From Allosaccharopolyspora coralli (GTDB lineage Bacteria > Actinomycetota > Actinomycetes > Mycobacteriales > Pseudonocardiaceae), in the NCBI RefSeq assembly GCF_009664835.1, contig NZ_CP045929.1, forward strand, positions 372,001 to 436,000: a stretch of 64,000 nucleotides of DNA, written 5' to 3'. Every line of letters starts with the position of its first letter. Position 1 is the stretch's first letter. Below the pieces are notes generated by a model, which was not told the DNA's origin, ran no database searches, and saw nothing but the letters and a program-made list of their open reading frames with translations. Shown piece by piece: positions 33,671 through 41,389 of this stretch. The position numbers and the translations under genes are program-made.

Positions 33671-34495
33671 TTAGTAGGCGATGGTGGTGCGGAGTTGGTG
33701 GGCGTAGTCCACGAGCGCGTAAATGTCGGCATCCGAGAGGTAGGCGGATTTCATCCGACGCGGCATGCCACCCTCAGCCAGCAGGAGGCCGATGCCTCGG
33801 TCTTCGGGTGCGATATGCGTGGCGGATTGGCCTTGTTTGGCCCAGCCGTGCCCGAGGATGATGTCCGAGGACGCCTCGGTGGTGCAGCGGAACGCGCACC
33901 GGAACCCGAACAAGTCCCGCAGGCTGGTGGGGATGATGTCGGCGCTGGGGCGTTGGGTGGCGGCGACGACGATGACGCCGGCGGCACGACCCCGAGCGAC
34001 CAGGTCACGCACGAGGCGCACGAACTTCTCCTGTTGTTCTTTGCTGCCGATGGTCGCGGAGTAGTAGGCGATCTCGTCGATGACCGCGACGATCACGTCG
34101 ACCGGGTCGGTCTGGGTGATTTTGCGCCGGCGGACGCGGTCGAGTTCGTCGTAGCGCCAGTCCATGACGCGTTGCAGCTCCTGAAGGCGTGCGAGACCGG
34201 CATCGATGTCCGGGCCGACGAACACGTCGGACACGGACTTCCACAGGCCCAACTCGACTTGTTTGCCGTCGAAAAGCCACAGCCGGGTGTCGGTGCACAT
34301 CGCTGCGTGGGCGACGATGTTGTTCAAAGCGACGGACTTTCCGGAGCCGGGTTCGCCGCCGAGCAGGATGTTGCGGTAGATCAACTCGATGTCCACGCCG
34401 TAGCCACGCTCGTCGATGCCGAGATGGACGGGGTCGTAGATGGACAACCCCGACACGGGGACCGGTTTATCCAGGGGTTGGGTGTCAGTCGACAT
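33671..34495 (-). CDS. FtsK/SpoIIIE-type conjugal transfer ATPase (TraSA-like)
   Basis: This 274-residue DNA translocase moves double-stranded element DNA between hyphae in AICE conjugation. Walker A is GEPGSGKS at 47-54, Walker B is VIAVIDEIA near 138, and GRAAGVIVVAATQRPSADIIP matches the FtsK core. It is shorter than chromosomal FtsK and has no membrane part; that part is encoded by the upstream gene, whose end overlaps this start by 11 bases. ATG 34495 is chosen over GTG 34501 by spacing only. Confidence 0.92.
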   Translation of the reverse strand: MSTDTQPLDKPVPVSGLSIYDPVHLGIDERGYGVDIELIYRNILLGGEPGSGKSVALNNIVAHAAMCTDTRLWLFDGKQVELGLWKSVSDVFVGPDIDAGLARLQELQRVMDWRYDELDRVRRRKITQTDPVDVIVAVIDEIAYYSATIGSKEQQEKFVRLVRDLVARGRAAGVIVVAATQRPSADIIPTSLRDLFGFRCAFRCTTEASSDIILGHGWAKQGQSATHIAPEDRGIGLLLAEGGMPRRMKSAYLSDADIYALVDYAHQLRTTIAY

Positions 34496-35279
34496 AGTCA
34501 CTCAGGTCCTCTCCGTTCACGACCACCGCAGCCGCAACGGGCTTCCGGGCGGTCTCAGACGTTTTCGAGTCAGCAGCCGAGGCACCGGTGCGGCGCTCGT
34601 CGGCAGGAGTCTCCGAGGCGGCCGTCGGGGCCGGCGGAGTAGGTTTGATCGGCGTCACCGTGGCCGCATCCGGCTCCGCCGGCGCACGGTGTTTCGTGAA
34701 CCGCGACAACGGCGAACCGACCGCCGAGGCGGCGAGGGGATCGCGGCGGATCACATCGATCGCACACACCGTCGACAGCTTCCGGACCGTGTGCAGCCGG
34801 GCGTCCCGGGCCATACACGCTGGGGCGATGTAATCCAGGGCGTCTTCAACGTCCCGAGCGGCCGAACCGGCCGGCAGCCAGACCCAGATCCGTTCACCGG
34901 TCTTCGTCGGGCGAGCCCAAAACAACAACGGGTAGTCCCCGTCACGGGTGACCGTGCGGATCTTCGTCTGCCGCAACGACGAGCGGATCCGATGCCGATC
35001 GACCACACACCACACGCGCGAGACCACCATCCGCCGGGTGTGCGGTATCGCGAACACGAGTAGTGGGATTCCGATGAGGACACCGCCGGTGAGCCAGGGG
35101 TTGCCGAAGGAATCCAGCCAGAAGAACAGCACCAGCCCGAGCACGAGGGTGGTGATTTCGGCGCGCCAGCGCACCAGTGTTCCGAGGATGACGAACCCGA
35201 CCCACTGTTTCGGTCGGGGCATCATTTCCACCACGTCCACGGTCGCGCCGCGACGGGTGCTGCGAGTAGCCTTAGCCAT
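34485..35279 (-). CDS. AICE transfer-associated membrane protein
   Basis: The 264-residue protein has two membrane helices near the N-terminus (VGFVILGTLVRW and TTLVLGLVLFFWLDSF..GGVLIGIPLLVFAI, residues 22-80), a cytoplasmic domain with RDGDYPLLFWARPTKTGERIWVWLPAGSAARDVEDALDYIAPACMARDARL, and a low-complexity Ala/Pro/Thr tail. It probably anchors the TraSA-like ATPase at the membrane, as the two genes overlap and chromosomal FtsK fuses such parts. The start is ATG 35279; upstream in-frame codons look non-coding. Confidence 0.78.
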   Translation of the reverse strand: MAKATRSTRRGATVDVVEMMPRPKQWVGFVILGTLVRWRAEITTLVLGLVLFFWLDSFGNPWLTGGVLIGIPLLVFAIPHTRRMVVSRVWCVVDRHRIRSSLRQTKIRTVTRDGDYPLLFWARPTKTGERIWVWLPAGSAARDVEDALDYIAPACMARDARLHTVRKLSTVCAIDVIRRDPLAASAVGSPLSRFTKHRAPAEPDAATVTPIKPTPPAPTAASETPADERRTGASAADSKTSETARKPVAAAVVVNGEDLSDYVD

Positions 35280-35389
35280 GCTCAACGCCCTCCCAGGCAC
35301 AGTTGAGAAGCACGAATGAATGTGGGGAAACGGGGCCGGGTCGAGACGCCTGCCAGCACCCTCGAGCCGGTCCCGTTTCACCTGGTTCG

Positions 35390-35578
35390 TTAGCGGTGTG
35401 CCAGTCCGAATGCGGACTCGGCCTGCTGGATCGACTCCACACAGCCGATCAACACATCAATCACATCGAGCATCTGATCCATCGTGTGAAACCGGACCAA
35501 CTGCTCACCATCAGCACCATGCAAAACCAACTCGCTGGTGCCGTCGGTGTACTGGATTTCGCGGACGTCGCACTGCAT
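35390..35578 (-). CDS. Small hypothetical AICE protein (62 aa)
   Basis: The 62-residue product (QCDVREIQYTDGTSELVLHGADGEQLVRFHTMDQMLDVIDVLIGCVESIQQAESAFGLAHR) is acidic and soluble, with a predicted amphipathic C-terminal helix. No family recognised. The ATG overlaps the stop of the upstream 91-residue gene (TGATG), so it is translated by coupling. Similar small genes of unknown role fill this position in many pSAM2-like elements. Confidence 0.65.
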   Translation of the reverse strand: MQCDVREIQYTDGTSELVLHGADGEQLVRFHTMDQMLDVIDVLIGCVESIQQAESAFGLAHR

Positions 35579-35853
35579 CACAACCGTCCTTCCGTCTCCG
35601 GTACGGACAACTGCGAGACCTCGAAGCCAGCCTCGGCGAAGGCGACCTTCGCCATCAGCAGTGAGGCGACGCCGTCCAGATAGGCACGTACACGTGCCAT
35701 CTCCCGGATTCCATCCCAATCGGGCCATCTACCGGTCTCATTCGAGCGGTAGAGCCGGTTCATCGAGAACACGTGCCAGCTGTGCTTCTCGGCGCACACG
35801 GCGCGCCACTGGCACCACCATTGATCGGTCAATTCACTACGAAGCTGCGTCAT
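35578..35853 (-). CDS. Small hypothetical AICE protein (91 aa)
   Basis: The 91-residue product is Trp-rich at the N-terminus (DQWWCQWRAVCAEKHSWHVFSMNRLYRSNETGRWPDWDGIREMARVRAYLDGVASLLMAKVAFAEAG). It is soluble and no family is recognised. The start ATG 35853 follows an AAAGG-type site (CCGAAAGGTTTG on the minus strand). It is coupled to the following 62-residue gene by a one-base overlap. Probably part of the element's replication/transfer operon. Confidence 0.65.
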   Translation of the reverse strand: MTQLRSELTDQWWCQWRAVCAEKHSWHVFSMNRLYRSNETGRWPDWDGIREMARVRAYLDGVASLLMAKVAFAEAGFEVSQLSVPETEGRL

Positions 35854-35890
35854 CACACAAACCTTTCGGTGCGTCCACAAGGGGTGGTGT

Positions 35891-36238
35891 TCAGGACGCG
35901 GCAGCGCCCGAGGACTTACCCGACGCAGTACCGGTCGAGACTGGTGTGATCGACTTCGCGCGATACGCAGTGCCGTTGCGCCCGTTCTGCGCCCACGGAA
36001 TCGCCTGAAGCTCCGCCGGGGACACCGGCTGACCCTTCGCAACCTTCGGCGGGACAGCACCCGCGACGGTCACGTTGATCACCTCGGCCCCGCCTTCATC
36101 CACGGCAACCAGCTGCACAGCAAACAACGGCTCCTTGGTGTTGCGGTCCATCCGCTGCACACCGTTCTGATCATTCTTCGGCTCGGCCTCACGCGAGACC
36201 GTGAACGACACCTGCGACACATCAATCAACAGACGCAT
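35891..36238 (-). CDS. AICE small protein, possible replication/excision activator
   Basis: The 115-residue protein (LLIDVSQVSFTVSREAEPKNDQNGVQRMDRNTKEPLFAVQLVAVDEGGAEVINVTVAGAVPPKVAKGQPVSPAELQAIPW) resembles in layout the small beta-rich proteins called replication, integration and excision activators (Pra-like) in actinomycete plasmids. That link is tentative and based on pattern memory. It is the first gene of the minus-strand backbone operon and so a reasonable place for a regulator. The tail is Ser/Ala-rich. Confidence 0.6.
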   Translation of the reverse strand: MRLLIDVSQVSFTVSREAEPKNDQNGVQRMDRNTKEPLFAVQLVAVDEGGAEVINVTVAGAVPPKVAKGQPVSPAELQAIPWAQNGRNGTAYRAKSITPVSTGTASGKSSGAAAS

Positions 36239-36255
36239 AACAAAGCCCTCCTCGG

Positions 36256-36347
36256 CTTTTGTCTACTTTGGTTTCAAACCCCGTCATCGCGGAGTGACAC
36301 CAGTAGACAGTCGAGGAGGGCGTACGACCCGGACAAACTGTCCGGGT
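36256..36347. promoter_or_regulatory. Inverted repeats upstream of the AICE backbone operon
   Basis: TGTCTACT (36256-36263) is complementary to AGTAGACA (36303-36310). Next to it ACCCGGACA (36327-36335) and TGTCCGGGT (36339-36347) form a 9-bp hairpin. The region separates the flavoprotein stop from the first backbone gene, so the hairpin may end upstream transcription and the TCTACT pair may be an operator. Exact roles are inferred. Confidence 0.5.
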
Positions 36348-36351
36348 AGGT

Positions 36352-36930
36352 CTATGAGGGGTCTGGACGGTTCACGTAGGCGTCGTTGACGGTCTGCAGA
36401 ATCGCAGGCCACGGCAGGTCTTTTCCGGGTGGAGCCTGGCGAGGTTCGTGTAGTGGCCAGACGTCGTCACCGTAGACGAGGTGAACGCCGACCTTCCGCA
36501 GAGCCACTAGGTGCTGGTCCCACATGGGTTGCCGAGCATGGGCGGCGTTGACGCGGGGGAACACGACGACGGGCACCACCTGCCCGCCGATGACCTCGCA
36601 AGCCGTGGTCAGAAGCTGGTTGTCGGCCAGGCCGAGAGCGAGTTTGGCCACTGTGTTCGCACTGGCCGGCACGACTGCGTAGACGTCGATCGGTGGATGG
36701 GGGCTCGATTCCCCGGGCATTCGCGGCTGAATACGCACCTCGTACCCGGTAGCTGCTTCGAGCCTGCGCACCTCACCGAGGTTGTCCAACCACGTGGCGG
36801 CGGTGGGGCTGGCAACGATGGCCACCGACCAGCCGGCCTCGATAGCCGGTTGGACGAACTTCTCCCGGATGCGTTCCGCGCCTCCGGCAGCGGTGATGAG
36901 CAAGCCGAGGGTGGGGCGCGAGGTGTTCAC
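36352..36930 (-). CDS. Flavoprotein-family (PF02441) protein of the AICE
   Basis: The 192-residue protein has the HFCD/flavoprotein fold of FMN-binding decarboxylases: LGLLITAAGGAERIREKFVQPAIEAGWSVAIVASPTAATWLD at the N-terminus, the ASANTVAKLALGLADNQLLTTACE helix that lines the FMN site, and VPVVVFPRVN. The reaction is unknown. The GTG 36930 overlaps the XRE-regulator stop (GTGA). HTH-regulator plus flavoprotein pairs recur in streptomycete mobile elements, which suggests a linked regulatory or metabolic-sensing role. Confidence 0.8.
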   Translation of the reverse strand: MNTSRPTLGLLITAAGGAERIREKFVQPAIEAGWSVAIVASPTAATWLDNLGEVRRLEAATGYEVRIQPRMPGESSPHPPIDVYAVVPASANTVAKLALGLADNQLLTTACEVIGGQVVPVVVFPRVNAAHARQPMWDQHLVALRKVGVHLVYGDDVWPLHEPRQAPPGKDLPWPAILQTVNDAYVNRPDPS

Positions 36931-38165
36931 TGAAGAGCCCTGCAACGCTCGGCAAGTCCGGACAGTGGCGAGGACTTCGCGCCGCCAGTCACCGGTGCTC
37001 TGCGATGCATCGCTTTCACCGTTTCGCGGACACCGGGGTTGTGCCGCACGAGCTGGGGAGCCTCGTGTTCGGCGGTCAGCAGGTTCTGCAGAGCCGGTTC
37101 GTCCTCGGCAACCATGCTTTGCGCGCGAGCCACGTCGATCATGTGCGTCGCTTGCCGCTCCACGGGCAAGTGCTCTACCGCGATGGACGGACCGTGTTCG
37201 ACGACGTAGGGCACGTCTCCGAGGTCGAGAGCAGCGGCCAAACGGTGCAGCTCGACGTTCGTTGGCCCGAACCCTGTCTGCCAGTAGTTGCCGTCTTCGT
37301 TGAGGCTCCGCGCGACCGAGTGCGCTTGACGGAGCAACTCGGTCGCCGTCTGTCGATCCTGCCGACGAGCGGCAGCGATGGCGGTACGTAGGTGCAACAT
37401 GCCGAACAGGCTCAACGCGGACGGGTCGCCCTTGGCCATCTGGGGAGAAAGCCAGGTCGACGCGGTGTTACCCAGCGACAGCGCGTCATCGAATCGTCCA
37501 ACCGCGAGCAGCGCGTGCGTGCCGGCCCGTGCAGCCGAGGCAAGTACGAGCGGGTCGCCAGAGTGATCCGCAGCTTGCATGGCTCGTTCCGCAGCGATCC
37601 ACGAGAGGTCCGCTTCACCCACCTTGCTCAACGTCGTCGCGGCCAGGTGGTGGGTCCGAGCCGACACAGCCCAGCATGCCCGCACGTCACCCTCGCCAGC
37701 ATTCGCGGCGTCCTCGAGCTGTTGTGCAGTCTCAATGAGACCGGGAAGTGAGGACACGACACGACCGAGCCTGCCTGATTGGTAGCCGTCCCAGGCTTGC
37801 TCGACAAAGTGCGCCGACGAAGTCGGATTCACGTTGATCGGGGCCGCAGCCGCGCCGAACAGGGTGCGGGAGAGCCGACGCGGAGTCATCAGGGCGTCAC
37901 GAACAGCCGGTATGTCATCGTTCTGCTCGTCGTCTTCCATCAGTACCGGCTGACCGAACAAATCCGGCACAGTCACACGAAGCGCACGAGCAACGTCGGA
38001 GATGACGTCGAGCCGACGAATGTCGCGCTCACCGCGCTCGATCTTGCTCAGCCAGGATTCCTTGCGACCAACCAGGTTCGCCAAGACCTCCTGAGTCAGG
38101 CCCCGCCTCCGTCGATAGAACTTGATCCGTTCTCCAACGGTCATCTGGTCACCTGCTCCGCGCAT
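36927..38165 (-). CDS. XRE-family regulator with C-terminal helical repeat domain
   Basis: The protein has up to 412 residues. Residues 9-65 form a Cro/CI-type helix-turn-helix (VGERIKFYRRRRGLTQEVLANLVGRKESWLSKIERGERDI). The rest is alpha-helical, TPR-like (ARTHHLAATTLSKVGEADLSWIAAERAMQAADHSGDPLVLASAARAGTHALLAVGRFDDALSLG), the layout of actinobacterial peptide- or small-molecule-responsive regulators. Start could be the ATG eight codons in (MTVGERIKF). It is coupled to the flavoprotein gene and is the leftward gene nearest the cargo junction, so it may control element excision or the cargo. Confidence 0.85.
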   Translation of the reverse strand: MRGAGDQMTVGERIKFYRRRRGLTQEVLANLVGRKESWLSKIERGERDIRRLDVISDVARALRVTVPDLFGQPVLMEDDEQNDDIPAVRDALMTPRRLSRTLFGAAAAPINVNPTSSAHFVEQAWDGYQSGRLGRVVSSLPGLIETAQQLEDAANAGEGDVRACWAVSARTHHLAATTLSKVGEADLSWIAAERAMQAADHSGDPLVLASAARAGTHALLAVGRFDDALSLGNTASTWLSPQMAKGDPSALSLFGMLHLRTAIAAARRQDRQTATELLRQAHSVARSLNEDGNYWQTGFGPTNVELHRLAAALDLGDVPYVVEHGPSIAVEHLPVERQATHMIDVARAQSMVAEDEPALQNLLTAEHEAPQLVRHNPGVRETVKAMHRRAPVTGGAKSSPLSGLAERCRALQ

Positions 38166-38232
38166 GGCTCTGATTTTACCTGGTCAGCACCCGGGGGTAC
38201 ACACCAACACAGGTCATGAGTACAGGAAAACT

Positions 38233-38531
38233 CCTACACAGCAGGGAAACCGGTTCACGCTGCTTGATCCCCAGCGGATGCGCCAGGTGCACGTGTGCAC
38301 CCCGCCTTGGCAAGCACGTCCGCGGTCCCATACCACCCGCATTTTGCCTCCAACACCACCTCGGGATCGGCACCGGCCTTCGCGATCTCGGCCGCTAACG
38401 TCAGCGGGTCGTTCTCGATGCGAGCGAGGCCCAACCGTTCACCGGCGGCACCCCTGCAGCACGATTACCGCCCGGCGACGGTGCACAGCGATCCCAACAA
38501 ACTGCTTGCCGTCATACTTCAATACCAGGAC
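38233..38531 (-). pseudogene. IS110-family transposase N-terminal relic
   Basis: Three frames of the minus strand together read as the N-terminus of an IS110 DEDD transposase: LKYDGKQFVGIAVHRRRAVIVLQ, then ARIENDPLTLAAEIAKAGADPEVVLEAKCGWYGTADVLAKAG, then AHVHLAHPLGIKQ. Frameshifts and the loss of everything after residue 90 make it non-functional. A GAAGGAGG site precedes the start. It lies exactly between the leftward AICE backbone and the rightward lasso cargo. Confidence 0.75.
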
Positions 38532-38750
38532 CTCCTTCGTCGTGTGAAGTGAGCACCCCGAGCGCTCTCGGACCCAGAAGAGCGGAGGCCCCCGCTCCTT
38601 CATCGCATCAGCGCCCGTCCTGCTAGCGGCCCCTGTCAGCGTCGTTGCCTCAATGGAGGTCCCTCTTCTTGCGGCGCACGACTTACCGTAGGTTCAGGCG
38701 TCGCCAAACTCGGCGGCGCGCTGTGTCCCATCTCACTTCCGCCGTGGAAG
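38532..38750. other. Junction region before the lasso exporter gene
   Basis: No gene supported. It carries the promoter region of the cargo operon, but no confident -35/-10 pair can be picked by eye. GTGGAAGG just before 38751 may serve as ribosome-binding site for the exporter gene. Confidence 0.4.
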
Positions 38751-40505
38751 GTGGCGTTCGAGTCGGTTTGCGCTGTAGACACAGCGTCTGTGCGCATTCT
38801 GTTCGACCATGCTCGCCCACACCTTTCGGTGATGGCGATCGGCCTACTCCTTGCACTCGTCAGCAGCGCCTCCGGGCTTGCTCAGCCGCTTGCTGTTCGC
38901 GCAGTAATCGACGCGCTTGGTGTGGGTGACTCATTGCTCCCACCGGTCCTCGTGCTCTGCACGCTCATTGCTGTCAGTGGCGTTGCTAATGGCGTGAACA
39001 CCTACTTGCTTGGACGTGTAGGTGAACAGGTGGTCTTCGGTGTTCGTCGCCACCTTTCCTCGAGGCTTGTGCGTCTCCGGGTGCCTGAACTCGACGCGCG
39101 TTCTCCCGGCGACCTGATCTCCCGGGCTACTGCGGATACCAACTGGATTCGAACAGCAGCCGCGCTAGCTCCGGTTCAGATTGTCAACGGAACGGTGGGG
39201 CTAATTGGGGCCCTTATCCTCATGGCGGTCTTGGATCTGCGACTGTTCGGCGTCACACTAATTGTGCTGATTGTTGTGGGTGGCATCGTCCGCATCGTTA
39301 TGCCCCGCATTCGAGAGGCCACAGAGCATGCCCAGACTTCTGTCGGACGTGTCGGATCAGCTTTGGATCGCGCGCTCGGCGCGTCGCGCACAGTTAAAGC
39401 CGCGGGAGCAGAGGAACGCGAGCAGACGATTGTCGAGCGTGCCTCAGCTGAGGCATACGAGGCTGGCCTCTTAGGGGCCCGGTGGAACGCTGTACTTAGC
39501 GTCGTCTCCGAAATGGCATTGCAGGTCTCGTTCCTGATCGTCCTCGGCGTCGGAGGCGCCTTCGTCGCAGCGGGGACACTGTCAGTGTCGACGCTGGTGG
39601 CGTTCCTTCTCTATTTGTTCTACATCACCGCCCCCCTCTCTGAACTCGTCCGGGCAACGACCATGATTCAGCAAGGACTCGGTGCGGCCGCACGCGTTTC
39701 GGAGGTATACAAGCTAGAAGTTGAGCCTGATGTTGACCACACTCACGCCCCTTCTGAAAAGGAGACGGTAAACGCTCCCGCTCTTGAGTTCGAGGGAGTG
39801 CGGTTCAGCTATCCCGGTCGTGAAGAGGTACTCCGCGGAGTCGCGTTTACTGTGCCGGCTGGTTCGCGAGTAGCCCTGGTAGGCCCGTCTGGCGCAGGCA
39901 AGTCCACGATCTTTTCTCTGCTGTTGCGGTTTTATGACGCGACAGCGGGGGTCATCCGACTAGACGAGACTGACATCGGTTCCATTAACCGCGGGGCACT
40001 ACGAAGCCGCATCGGTCATGTCGAACAAGACGCTCCCGTGCTTGAGGGGACGCTGAGGGAGAATCTTTGCTACGCGGCACCGCACGCTAGCGCTAACAGG
40101 ATCGCTGAAGTCATCCGCGAAACTCACCTGTCCTCTCTTGTTGAGCGTCTTCCGGAGGGAATCGACACCCAACTTGGTGCGCGTGGCGTCACCCTCTCCG
40201 GGGGAGAGCGTCAACGCCTCGCGATCGCTCGTGCATTCCTACGGAGGCCGGGATTGCTCCTACTCGATGAGGCCACCGCACACCTCGACGCTCGAACTGA
40301 GGATGCGCTGCGAGACACGTTGATGGGCGGCACTACGCATTGCACAGTTTTCGTCATTGCCCACCGCCTGGCCACGGTGCGGGATGCTGACAGAGTCGTC
40401 GTTCTTGACCGAGGCTACGTCCGTGCGATCGGAAACCACGAGGAGCTGATCGCACACGATGACCTCTACCACGAGCTCGCCGTCACCCAGCTCCAGTCCG
40501 GATGA
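38751..40505 (+). CDS. ABC exporter of the lasso-peptide cluster (LasD-type)
   Basis: This is a 584-residue half-transporter with a six-helix exporter domain (residues about 25-310) fused to an ATPase: Walker A GPSGAGKST at 378-386, Q-loop HVEQD, signature LSGGERQR, Walker B LLLLDEAT, switch His IAHRLAT. In lasso clusters such a D protein exports the mature peptide and gives self-immunity. There is no C39 peptidase domain, as expected when a separate B2 protease is present. GTG start; a TTA leucine codon is at 39471. It is the first gene of the rightward cargo. Confidence 0.9.
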   Translation: MAFESVCAVDTASVRILFDHARPHLSVMAIGLLLALVSSASGLAQPLAVRAVIDALGVGDSLLPPVLVLCTLIAVSGVANGVNTYLLGRVGEQVVFGVRRHLSSRLVRLRVPELDARSPGDLISRATADTNWIRTAAALAPVQIVNGTVGLIGALILMAVLDLRLFGVTLIVLIVVGGIVRIVMPRIREATEHAQTSVGRVGSALDRALGASRTVKAAGAEEREQTIVERASAEAYEAGLLGARWNAVLSVVSEMALQVSFLIVLGVGGAFVAAGTLSVSTLVAFLLYLFYITAPLSELVRATTMIQQGLGAAARVSEVYKLEVEPDVDHTHAPSEKETVNAPALEFEGVRFSYPGREEVLRGVAFTVPAGSRVALVGPSGAGKSTIFSLLLRFYDATAGVIRLDETDIGSINRGALRSRIGHVEQDAPVLEGTLRENLCYAAPHASANRIAEVIRETHLSSLVERLPEGIDTQLGARGVTLSGGERQRLAIARAFLRRPGLLLLDEATAHLDARTEDALRDTLMGGTTHCTVFVIAHRLATVRDADRVVVLDRGYVRAIGNHEELIAHDDLYHELAVTQLQSG

Positions 40506-40637
40506 TCGGGTGGTGCGATACAACACGCGGCATGCAGTAGCCGTCCTGCATACGCGCGACACCTGAGGCCAGCGCAGTGGCCGTGCTTGCTTCTGATAAC
40601 CTGAACTTTGAAACTGCTCACGGTCGGCGGGAGAAAA

Positions 40638-41081
40638 ATGCGTACTGTTGACGAAGGCGTGAGCCCTCGTACACTTTCCCTGCGTCAGCAGTTGGTTCGG
40701 TTCGTTCTTATAGGTAGTACTTGCGCAGTGATCGACGCAGGAACTTACTCAATTTTTCTGGCAGCGGGCGCACCTTCGTTCGGCAGCAAGACCGCAGGGT
40801 TCATCTTAGGTACCACTGCGTCCTATCTTGTAAATCGGCGGTTTACGTTCAACTCGGACAGCAACGGGCACTCCGTTATGACGGTAGCGCTTTTCGCGGC
40901 AGTCTATCTAGCGACTCTTGCTGTCAACGTAGGATCCAATGAACTACTACTCGGGGTGCTCCCCACAGTACCCATCACTGATGGGGAACTGGTACGATAC
41001 GCGCTTAGCTGGGTGATTGCGCAAGCGCTGAGCACCATTCTCAACTTTATCCTCCTTCGCACTGTCGTGTTCCGTCACTAA
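40638..41081 (+). CDS. GtrA-family membrane protein inside the lasso cluster
   Basis: The 147-residue protein has four membrane helices. The GtrA/DPMS signatures are visible: LVRFVLIGSTCAVIDAGTYSIFL, KTAGFILGTTASYLVNRRFTF and WVIAQALSTILNFILLRTVVF. GtrA proteins help move lipid-linked sugars across the membrane in O-antigen, teichoic-acid or arabinogalactan modification. No glycosyltransferase is nearby, so its part in lasso production, if any, is unknown. ATG 40638 follows GGGAGA; an in-frame TTG lies 30 bases upstream. A TTA codon is at 40806. Confidence 0.85.
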   Translation: MRTVDEGVSPRTLSLRQQLVRFVLIGSTCAVIDAGTYSIFLAAGAPSFGSKTAGFILGTTASYLVNRRFTFNSDSNGHSVMTVALFAAVYLATLAVNVGSNELLLGVLPTVPITDGELVRYALSWVIAQALSTILNFILLRTVVFRH

Positions 41082-41208
41082 TTCGCCATTGCAAATCATC
41101 CTGACTCTTGCGACGATCGCTTGACCCTGTTTCAGTTTTAGTGAACAACTAAATCAGGCCTATTCGCTTATGGCAGTAGCAATCCTACCGAACTAAGAAA
41201 GGGTCACG

Positions 41209-41361
41209 ATGAACGAAAATCAGATGACCGACGAGCCCGTCGCCGCACAAGACTCATATGTGCGTCCCTCGCTGATCGAGATCGGTAGCTTCCGGGACCA
41301 CACTCGCGGGATCAACGGGACTACTTGGGAACCGCAGCCCCTTACCTGGGCTGGCCCCTGA
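41209..41361 (+). CDS. Lasso-peptide precursor (LasA)
   Basis: This 50-residue precursor, too small for routine calling, lies between the GtrA and cyclase genes. The leader ends with the actinobacterial recognition motif YxxPxLxxxGxFxxxT: Y17, P20, L22, G26, F28 and T32 of YVRPSLIEIGSFRDHT. Thr32 is the penultimate leader residue, so cleavage after Arg33 releases GINGTTWEPQPLTWAGP. Gly1 can form an isopeptide with Glu8 (eight-residue ring), leaving the tail PQPLTWAGP to thread. AAAGGG precedes ATG 41209. An AT-rich stretch at 41082-41190 with TTGACC at 41121 may be its promoter. Confidence 0.9.
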   Translation: MNENQMTDEPVAAQDSYVRPSLIEIGSFRDHTRGINGTTWEPQPLTWAGP

Positions 41362-41389
41362 TTTCGGCTCGTCGGACACAGAGGGCTTA

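Noticed and set aside
41121-41150. TTGACC as a firm -35 box for lasA
   Set aside because: No -10 hexamer with correct spacing stands out, so it is mentioned only as a possibility in the lasA entry.
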